Shown here: positions 32,221 through 37,667 of the stretch, one piece after another
How positions within the stretch are numbered: the first letter of the stretch is position 1
How the letters are laid out: each line of letters starts with the position of its first letter
NCBI GenBank assembly: GCA_028819575.1
Contig: JAPPLB010000166.1
Span: forward strand, 1 to 37,667
Direction of reading: 5' to 3'
Origin: Bryobacterales bacterium
GTDB lineage: Bacteria; Acidobacteriota; Terriglobia; Bryobacterales; UBA6623
Length of the DNA: 37,667 bases
Translations under genes and position numbers: made by a program
The notes under the pieces: model-generated
The model's database searches: none
What the model was told of the DNA's origin: nothing
What the model saw: only the letters and a program-made list of their open reading frames with translations

Positions 32221-33930
32221 CTAACCTGCTTGCGCCGCTTTGCGTCGTTGGGCCTTCAACATTTCCTGGGCGTGCTCGACGGCGGAAGCCGTTACATTTT
32301 CTCCGGATAACATCCGGGCCAACTCGGCGACCCGTTCCGGTTCCGACAACTCCGAGAGCGTCGCGAACGCCGCCGTCTTCCCTTCGCGCTTCTGGACATG
32401 ATAGTGGGCATCGGCAAAGCCCGCGACCTGCGGCAGGTGCGTCACACAAAGGACCTGATGGCTGCGGGCCAGATCGTGCAGACGCCGTCCGACGGATTCC
32501 GCCACGCGTCCACCGATCCCACTGTCGATCTCATCAAATACCAGCGTGCGGGGGATGGCGTTTGCTTCCACGAGAAGAGTCGGAAGAAGGCACGTCTTGA
32601 GAGCCAAAGCGATCCGTGACAGCTCTCCGCCCGAGGCCACATCGGCCAGCGGACGGGGCGGTTGACCGCGATTGGCCGAAATCAAGAAGCGCACCTTGTC
32701 GATGCCCGACGGCGACCACGGCGCGCCTTCAGGAGGCCCGAAATCCACCTGAAAAACAGCCTTCTCCATCGCCAACGAAGCCAGTTCTTTTTCGACGAGC
32801 TTGCTCAGCCGTTTGCTTGCTTGTTGCCTTTTCTTCGAGAGAGCGGCCGCTCGGGCCGCGTAACGGGTTGCCGACTCAGCTTGAGCCGCTTCGATCCGCT
32901 CGATCTGCTCGTCGCTGGATTCCAGGTCGGCGTGACGCCGCTCGACTTCTTGTCCGTAGGCGATCACTTCGGTCAGCGTCGGCCCGTACTTGCGGCACAG
33001 TCTTTCGATCAGCGCCAGCCGGTCCTCGATCTCCGCCAGCTTTCGGGGGTCCGGCTCGAGCCGGTCCCGATACGAGCGGAGATCAAGGGCCACATCGTCC
33101 ACAGAGGCGCGGGCGCTCTCCAGCGGCGACCGCCAAGCAGCCGCGTCCGTGTCGAACCGGGACAATTCTTCGACGTCACGCTGCGCCGCGGCAAGCTGCG
33201 CCGTCGCCGAGTCCTCGGCATCATAGAGGGCGTCATAGGCCCGTGCGGCGCTTTCCAGAACGCGCTCGATATTACTCAACACATCGCGTTCGCGCTCCAG
33301 CGTCTGCCTTTCGCTCGCATCCAATTTCGCTTCGGCGATCTCACGGTGCTGGAAGCGGTAGAGATCGAGCAAGCGCAGCCGCTCCTGTTGGTTGTTGCGC
33401 AACTCGCGCAGACGGTCCGCCGCCGCGCGCCACTCTCGATAGATTTCAGCGACTTCCGCCAACTGCGGGGCGGTTCCCGCAAAAGCGTCGAGCATATCGA
33501 GCTGAGCCCTTGCCGAGAAAAGCCGCTGCTGCTCGTGCTGTCCGTGGATGTCGGCCAGCGCAGCGGCAAGCTCTCGCAAAACGCCCAGAGTCACCACGCG
33601 TCCGTTCACGTAAGCGCGCGACTTGCCGTTTGCAAGAATCTCGCGCTCGACGATCAGCTCGCCGTCTTCCGGCTCAATCCCTGCCTGGGACAGTGAACCC
33701 TTCCCCGTCAAGCCGTGATCCACTTCGAACACCCCCGCGACGCGGGCCCGCCGGCTATCGGAGCGGATGACGTCGCTGGATGCGCGAGCGCCGAGCAGCA
33801 ACGACAGCGCATCGACGATGATCGATTTGCCGCTGCCCGTTTCACCCGTCAGCAGATTGAGACCGCGGTGAAAACGGACGCGCAGTTTCTCTACGACGGC
33901 GTAGTTCTCGGCGTTGAGTTCGAGCAGCAT
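32221..33930 (-). CDS. recN: DNA repair protein RecN
   Basis: The 569-aa SMC-like ATPase for double-strand-break repair begins with MLLELNAENYAVVEKLRVRF, then Walker A GETGSGKS at 29-36. Long coiled coils flank about 160-370 (rich in A-E-R-L heptads such as RRHADLESSDEQIERIEAAQ). The C-terminal ATPase lobe has FLISANRGQPPRPLADVASG, the GGELSRIALALK signature, FDEIDSGIGGRVAESVGRRL and LCVTHLPQVAGFADAHYHV. ATG 33930 matches the family start; the open frame to 34575 is a shadow. No clear ribosome site is seen. A hairpin followed by T's lies in its leader. It heads a probable recN-cysQ-S9 transcription unit. Confidence 0.96.
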   Translation of the reverse strand: MLLELNAENYAVVEKLRVRFHRGLNLLTGETGSGKSIIVDALSLLLGARASSDVIRSDSRRARVAGVFEVDHGLTGKGSLSQAGIEPEDGELIVEREILANGKSRAYVNGRVVTLGVLRELAAALADIHGQHEQQRLFSARAQLDMLDAFAGTAPQLAEVAEIYREWRAAADRLRELRNNQQERLRLLDLYRFQHREIAEAKLDASERQTLERERDVLSNIERVLESAARAYDALYDAEDSATAQLAAAQRDVEELSRFDTDAAAWRSPLESARASVDDVALDLRSYRDRLEPDPRKLAEIEDRLALIERLCRKYGPTLTEVIAYGQEVERRHADLESSDEQIERIEAAQAESATRYAARAAALSKKRQQASKRLSKLVEKELASLAMEKAVFQVDFGPPEGAPWSPSGIDKVRFLISANRGQPPRPLADVASGGELSRIALALKTCLLPTLLVEANAIPRTLVFDEIDSGIGGRVAESVGRRLHDLARSHQVLCVTHLPQVAGFADAHYHVQKREGKTAAFATLSELSEPERVAELARMLSGENVTASAVEHAQEMLKAQRRKAAQAG

Positions 33931-33986
33931 GAGAGGACGGGACGGATTCGATCCAAGTTCCGCGCGACGGCGGCTCGGACACGCCG

Positions 33987-34012
33987 AAAAAAATGTAACC
34001 GCCGGGCGGCGG
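33987..34012 (-). terminator. Hairpin plus T-tract in the recN leader (possible attenuator)
   Basis: CCGCC (33999-34003) and GGCGG (34008-34012) form a stem. Read on the minus strand it is followed after 5 nt by seven T's (33993-33987), about 57 nt before the recN ATG. This has the shape of an intrinsic terminator, yet no minus-strand gene lies upstream except recN's own leader. Leader attenuation or chance are both possible. Confidence 0.3.
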
Positions 34013-34040
34013 TCAGGCGTCCAACGAGCAACGTACGTAG

Positions 34041-34056
34041 TGTAGTATGTGGTACA
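34041..34056. promoter_or_regulatory. TGTA-N8-TACA dyad between recN and tolQ
   Basis: TGTAGTATGTGGTACA is a short interrupted dyad lying about 110 nt upstream of recN and 175 nt upstream of tolQ, beside an ACGTACGT palindrome at 34031-34038. RecN genes are often LexA-controlled, so this could be an SOS-type site. The match to a known box cannot be claimed. Confidence 0.25.
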
Positions 34057-34067
34057 TTTTGGATGTT

Positions 34068-34087
34068 GAGTCGCGTCAAAGCGACTC
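34068..34087. promoter_or_regulatory. Perfect 7-bp inverted repeat upstream of tolQ
   Basis: GAGTCGC (34068-34074) and GCGACTC (34081-34087) are exact complements around GTCAAA. The repeat lies about 145 nt before the tolQ TTG in the 301-nt divergent gap. It could be an operator or a leader hairpin. The remaining 34088-34231 shows no gene. Confidence 0.35.
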
Positions 34088-34231
34088 CGAGGCGTTCCCT
34101 GAATAGCCGCAGGTATTGAGGAGGCCGGGCTTGTGTCTTTCGACGATAAGTCCGGTTGTACCGGCGGCGACAGGCGAGCAGAGAGTCTGCCGCTACGATT
34201 TTTGGACGGCTGGACCGTCTGAGGAGACGTC

Positions 34232-35044
34232 TTGATACGACCAACCCTTGCCCTCCTACTGCAAGCTGTAGACCCGTCCGGCGCGAGCGAATTGCCGGAG
34301 GCCGCCCAGGAAATCGAGGCGGCGATGGATGCGGCCGCCCTGGAACGGAGCGGCTTTCTCGAGTTGATCCTCTCGGGCTCGCCACTCGCGATGGTGGTCC
34401 TGACGGTGCTGCTCGCTTTCTCGGTCGCTTCCTGGGCGATCGCCTTTTCCAAGCACAGCTTGCTGAAAGCATCGCGGCGCAATGACCTCAATTTCCTGAA
34501 GACCTTTCGGCGCGTCGGCAGACTCGCGGAGTTGAGCGCAGCGAGCGAACAATACCGTCCGGCGCCACTGGTCACGGTGTTCGAGTTTGGCTACGAAGAA
34601 GTGGCCCGGCAGGTCAACCACCTCGGACGGCTTCGCAACGGCGGCGCACTGGAGCGCTGCCTGCAACTCGGCATCAACGAAGAAGTAACGCATCTCCAAA
34701 AGAACATGGGATGGCTCGCTACGACGGCGTCGGCGACGCCCTTCATCGGTCTCTTCGGAACCGTGTGGGGCGTTCTCGAAGCCTTTCGAGGATTAGGCGA
34801 AGCGGGCGGAGCCACGTTGCGAGCGGTGGCCCCCGGTATCGCGGAGGCCCTGGTGGCCACGGCGTTCGGGCTGTTCGCGGCGATCCCGGCGCTGATCTTC
34901 TTCAACATGTTCTCGCAACGTATCCGCGAAATGCGCGCCCACATGGAGGACTTCGGGCTCGAGTTCTACAACCTCGCCGAGCGCAGCTACGGAGAAGCAG
35001 ATGGCGTTTTCGAACCGGAACAGACAGGAAGAGTCCATAGCTGA
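34232..35044 (+). CDS. tolQ: TolQ/ExbB-type proton channel subunit
   Basis: The 270-aa inner-membrane protein has three membrane helices: near 50-70 (SPLAMVVLTVLLAFSVASWA), about 160-185 (ATTASATPFIGLFGTVWGVL, then EAFRGLGEAGG) and about 195-225 (AVAPGIAEALVATAFGLFAA, then IPALIFFNMF). This is the MotA/TolQ/ExbB pattern. With TolR it makes a proton-driven motor that energises the TonB/TolA arm. The start is TTG at 34232, supported by GAGGAG 5 nt upstream; no ATG exists nearby until about residue 32. Order Q-R-A-B downstream favours Tol over Exb. It overlaps tolR by 44 nt, unusually long for this window. Confidence 0.92.
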   Translation: MIRPTLALLLQAVDPSGASELPEAAQEIEAAMDAAALERSGFLELILSGSPLAMVVLTVLLAFSVASWAIAFSKHSLLKASRRNDLNFLKTFRRVGRLAELSAASEQYRPAPLVTVFEFGYEEVARQVNHLGRLRNGGALERCLQLGINEEVTHLQKNMGWLATTASATPFIGLFGTVWGVLEAFRGLGEAGGATLRAVAPGIAEALVATAFGLFAAIPALIFFNMFSQRIREMRAHMEDFGLEFYNLAERSYGEADGVFEPEQTGRVHS

Positions 35045-35423
35045 CATCAACATCACGCCGTTCGTGGACGTGGTGTTGGTCCTGCTGATCATTTTCATGA
35101 TCACGGCGGGCGTGGTGGAGTTCGGCCTCGAGATCGACGTGCCGCGCACGCGCGAGGTCGCCAGCACCAGCGAGGACTATGATTTCGTCAACATCACCTC
35201 CGACGGCCAACTGTACCTGAACACCGAGCCGATCAGCGTCTACGACATTGCGCCGCGCATCAAGGAACGGCAGGGCGAGAAAGGTCCCGGCGTCTATGTG
35301 CGGGCACACAAGGAAACCCCCTGGGAAGTGGTAGCCCAGGTTGTCGCCGAATGCGGCGCCGGTAAAGTCGTGGTCAATATGGTCACCAAGCCTCTGGAGC
35401 GGAATCCGCGAAGGAAGAGATGA
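35001..35423 (+). CDS. tolR: TolR/ExbD-type motor subunit
   Basis: The 140-aa product has a short cytosolic N terminus, one membrane helix (FVDVVLVLLIIFMITAGVVE) containing the essential proton-carrying aspartate D23 in INITPFVDVVLV, and a periplasmic domain with LEIDVPRTREVA, then ITSDGQLYLNTEPI and VYVRAHKETPWEVVAQVVAE. It partners TolQ. The ATG at 35001 follows GGAGAAGCAG. The stop overlaps the next gene as ATGA. ExbD and TolR are hard to separate by sequence, but gene order supports TolR. Confidence 0.92.
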   Translation: MAFSNRNRQEESIADINITPFVDVVLVLLIIFMITAGVVEFGLEIDVPRTREVASTSEDYDFVNITSDGQLYLNTEPISVYDIAPRIKERQGEKGPGVYVRAHKETPWEVVAQVVAECGAGKVVVNMVTKPLERNPRRKR

Positions 35424-36211
35424 GCACTCGCATCGATCCTCTGGAGCAAGCCGAACCACTGCGCAAGCCGCTGATGATTTCGGCCACCTGCCACGTGGCG
35501 CTCTTCGCAACCACGATGGTCTGGTCTCTGTTCGACGCGCCTTTTTCATTGGGCGATCCCAGTGAAAACCCCGGAGGGGCCGTCGTCGTCAATCCGATCG
35601 ACGGCATCCCTCTGCCTCGGCCTCGAGCGCAGAGAGAAAATCCCGTTGCGAATCCCGTACAGCACAACGTGCCGTCGATTCCCGACCCGCCTCAACCCAG
35701 GGCGGAACCGGAGCCTGCCGAACCGGAACCCGATGCCGTGCCGATCGAGAAGGAACGCAAGCGCCGCAAACACCAGGCCGGCAACCAGCAGAAGTATCAA
35801 GAGCCGCCCCGGAAGAACCAGTTGGCGTCGTCGACGGGCGCCGCGGTCAGCTCTCCGATCTACACCGGAAGGAGACAGCAAAGCGGAGGAGGAGGCGTCG
35901 GCTTCGGCAAGGGCAGTCCGTTCGGTGCCCGATTCGGGTGGTATGCGGACGCCTTGCAGCGCCGCCTGGCCCAGGAGTGGCGCACGTCACTGGGGCAATC
36001 ACGGGGCACGAGTTCCAAACCGGTCGTGATGAGTTTCTCGATCCTGAGCAACGGCACGATTCGCGACATCCGAGTTGGCAGAACAAGCGGAAACCGCTCA
36101 CTGGACACATCAGCGTTTCGAGCGGTCATGAATACAAATCCATTCCAACCGCTACCGCGGGGGCTGCCGAGGCGTTACATCCGAGTCGAAATGTGGTTTC
36201 AAGTGCGATGA
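35420..36211 (+). CDS. TolA/TonB-like energy transducer
   Basis: The 263-aa product has a cytosolic N tail, one signal-anchor helix (MISATCHVALFATTMVWSLF near 19-38) and a proline/glutamate/lysine-rich periplasmic linker (about 80-150; runs such as PQPRAEPEPAEPEPD). A C-terminal TonB-type alpha/beta domain starts at RFGWYADALQRRLAQEW and ends VMNTNPFQPLPRGLPRRYIR and VEMWFQVR. It should link the TolQR motor to TolB/Pal at the outer membrane. It is coupled on both sides by ATGA overlaps. The C-terminal domain is of the TonB/TolA family, so TolA is assigned from context. Confidence 0.87.
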   Translation: MSTRIDPLEQAEPLRKPLMISATCHVALFATTMVWSLFDAPFSLGDPSENPGGAVVVNPIDGIPLPRPRAQRENPVANPVQHNVPSIPDPPQPRAEPEPAEPEPDAVPIEKERKRRKHQAGNQQKYQEPPRKNQLASSTGAAVSSPIYTGRRQQSGGGGVGFGKGSPFGARFGWYADALQRRLAQEWRTSLGQSRGTSSKPVVMSFSILSNGTIRDIRVGRTSGNRSLDTSAFRAVMNTNPFQPLPRGLPRRYIRVEMWFQVR

Positions 36212-37596
36212 AACAAACAAACTCCCAAATCACCGTTTTTTTTCTTTGTTCGTTATTGTCGGCCTGGGCACTGCTTGGGCAGCGGCCCCAGCGGCCCGAC
36301 CTTCGAGGCGTCATCACCGAAGATATGCAAGCGCCGCGCATCGCGGTCCCGGACATGTCGGGACCGGGCGATTTGTCCCGGGAAATCTCCGCTTTCAACA
36401 ACACGTTGTGGAACGACCTGGAAAGCTCGGCGCAATTCCAGATGGTCTCGAAGAGCCTCTATCCTCGAACTCCGCCGCGGCGTCCCGAGGACCTCAAGTC
36501 GGCCGACCAGCGCATGCCGGCCGACAAGGGGGCGCAGGGCTTCTGGCTGCGCGGCTGGTCAGACCCGCCGACAACCACGCGCTATCTGACGTTCGGTTCG
36601 CTCGACAAGAGCGGCGAGCGTCTGGTCCTTTCCGGATATCTCTACGATGCCGCCGCCGAGGAAGTGCGCAACGCGCACATCTTCGGGAAACGCTATTTCT
36701 CGAGTCTCGACATCGCCGGAGCGCGTCAGCTTGCTCACGAGTTCGCCCGTGACATCTCGCAGAACCTGGGCCTCGGAATGGGCCTGGCCGGTACGCGCAT
36801 CTACTTCGTCTCGGACCGCACCGGACACAAAGAGATCTGGGGAATGGACTACGACGGCAACAACGAGCAACAGATTACTCGATACGAGAACATCTGCATC
36901 ACTCCGGCCGTCTCGCCGGACGGCTCTCGCATCGCGTTCACCACCTACGTCGATGGGCAGCCGGCGATCTACGTGCACTCGCTCGAAACCAACCGCCGGC
37001 TGACCTTCTACAACCAGAAAGCCTCGTTGAACACTACACCGAACTTTCACCCGAACGGTCAGCAGATCGCATTCGCGTCGTCGGCCACGGGCCGCTCTCA
37101 GATCTACATGGCCGACCTCGACGGACGGAACTTTAGGCGGGTCTCGTATTCACGCGGGCGGGAAGTCGATCCGGCCATCAATCCCAAGACCGGAACGCAG
37201 GTCGCGTTCACCTCCGGCCGCTCGGGCCTCCCGCAGGTCTACGTCATGGATATGGACGGGGCGAATGTCCGCATGTTGTCTCTGGGCGGCGGCGATGCGG
37301 TGCAAGCCGTCTGGGACCCGCAGGGCGAGAATGTGGCGTTTGCCTGGACCCGCGGTTTCGAACCCGGCAACTACAACATCTTCGTGATGAACGTGGCCAC
37401 GCAGAAGCTGGTTCAACTGACGTACGGCGCAGGCCGCAACGAGAACCCCTACTTCTCTCCGAGCGGCACGCACATCGTGTTCTCTTCCAACCGTCTTGGG
37501 GATGACCAGATCTGGACCATGCGCGCCGACGGCTCCGACCTCAAACGGCTCACGACGAGGGGGCACAACGCGATGCCGGTCTGGGGCATTCGATAG
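36208..37596 (+). CDS. tolB: TolB-type periplasmic beta-propeller protein
   Basis: The 462-aa product has a signal peptide (MKQTNSQITVFFLCSLLSAW, ending ALLGQ). An N-terminal alpha/beta domain follows (IAVPDMSGPGDLSREISAFN, LWNDLESSAQFQMVSKSLYP). Then come six-bladed PD40/WD40 propeller repeats, each with 'F/Y-S-P-G/D-G-x-x-I/V-A/V-F-x-S/T': PAVSPDGSRIAFTTYVDG, NFHPNGQQIAFASSATGRSQ, AINPKTGTQVAFTSGRSGLP, YFSPSGTHIVFSSNRLGDDQ. TolB joins TolA to Pal and outer-membrane lipids during division. ATG 36208 overlaps the upstream TGA; a frame reaching back to 35938 is a shadow. A repeat-element half starts 4 nt after the stop, and no pal gene is visible. Confidence 0.93.
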   Translation: MKQTNSQITVFFLCSLLSAWALLGQRPQRPDLRGVITEDMQAPRIAVPDMSGPGDLSREISAFNNTLWNDLESSAQFQMVSKSLYPRTPPRRPEDLKSADQRMPADKGAQGFWLRGWSDPPTTTRYLTFGSLDKSGERLVLSGYLYDAAAEEVRNAHIFGKRYFSSLDIAGARQLAHEFARDISQNLGLGMGLAGTRIYFVSDRTGHKEIWGMDYDGNNEQQITRYENICITPAVSPDGSRIAFTTYVDGQPAIYVHSLETNRRLTFYNQKASLNTTPNFHPNGQQIAFASSATGRSQIYMADLDGRNFRRVSYSRGREVDPAINPKTGTQVAFTSGRSGLPQVYVMDMDGANVRMLSLGGGDAVQAVWDPQGENVAFAWTRGFEPGNYNIFVMNVATQKLVQLTYGAGRNENPYFSPSGTHIVFSSNRLGDDQIWTMRADGSDLKRLTTRGHNAMPVWGIR

Positions 37597-37600
37597 CTAG

Positions 37601-37667
37601 CCTGCATTTCTCACCACCCGACGGTCGAAGCACGCGATACGACCGCCATGACTTCGTTGCGCTTGCT
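37601..37667. repeat. Left half of palindromic repeat element, cut by window end
   Basis: It starts with the terminal CCTGCATTTCTCACCAC preceded by CTAG, and follows the left arm of the 22691 copy up to the base matching 22757. It begins 4 nt after the tolB stop. The window ends inside the element. Confidence 0.9.

Noticed and set aside
33931-34575. Long N-terminal extension of the recN frame
   Set aside because: It covers the intergenic dyads and the antisense of tolQ. RecN homologues begin at MLLELN.
35938-36207. N-terminal extension of the tolB frame
   Set aside because: It is a shadow of the TolA/TonB-like gene. A signal peptide begins at 36208.
1-37667. A circular molecule closed through the terminal repeats
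   Set aside because: Ends in the same dispersed repeat are expected from assembly breaks. There is no end overlap, and no replication or plasmid genes were seen.

Overview
The window looks like one contig of a GC-rich, diderm (Tol-system-bearing) bacterium, most likely an Acidobacteriota member of the Solibacter/Bryobacter type. This assignment is inference. It rests on Tat-exported and lipoprotein sugar/amino-acid enzymes, a sigma / zinc-finger anti-sigma / DUF4097 / PDZ operon, a small CxxC-rich protein ending in ADFY, an AT-hook mini-protein, and a dispersed palindromic repeat. No rRNA, tRNA, CRISPR array, transposase or phage gene was seen.

Layout. (1) 1-5252: repeat half, Tat-exported DSD1-type PLP enzyme, aldo/keto reductase, AT-hook mini-protein and a large DUF3604 protein. 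(2) 5472-19172: twelve minus-strand genes, many overlapping by 4-8 nt. They read, in order of transcription: ECF sigma factor, 85-aa unknown, two TM-helix/MscS-like proteins, soluble MgtE-N/CBS protein, full MgtE, CNNM/CorC protein, TolC-like outer-membrane protein, SLC12-like cotransporter, N-formylglutamate-amidohydrolase-like protein, DUF1704 (QEGLA) HExxxH peptidase and GshB-like ATP-grasp ligase. (3) 19173-22924: repeat half, divergent MscS channel, lipoprotein beta-propeller and a complete 177-bp palindromic repeat. (4) 22925-25300: 2-oxoacid dehydrogenase E1 alpha/beta behind a nested dyad, and a 54-aa zinc-ribbon gene. (5) 25319-29046: ECF sigma, zinc-finger/HEAT anti-sigma, DUF4097 and double-PDZ protein. 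(6) 29331-33930: S9 peptidase, CysQ and RecN. (7) 34232-37596: TolQ, TolR, TolA/TonB-like protein and TolB, cut off before any pal by another repeat half at the contig end.

How the genes may work together. The strongest candidate for an undescribed system is region 2. An ECF sigma factor seems to head an ion/osmotic module (mechanosensitive-type channels, Mg2+ channel with a separate regulatory half, CNNM protein, cation-chloride cotransporter, TolC-like protein). That module runs into a three-gene cassette pairing an amide-bond-forming ligase with two hydrolases. The DUF1704 protein belongs to the family of eukaryotic tubulin tyrosine carboxypeptidases (MATCAP), and tubulin tyrosine ligase is also an ATP-grasp enzyme. 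The cassette could therefore add and remove a terminal residue on a peptide or small molecule. This function is inference, not shown by the sequence.

Both ends of the window lie inside the same repeat family, as expected of a contig broken at repeats.
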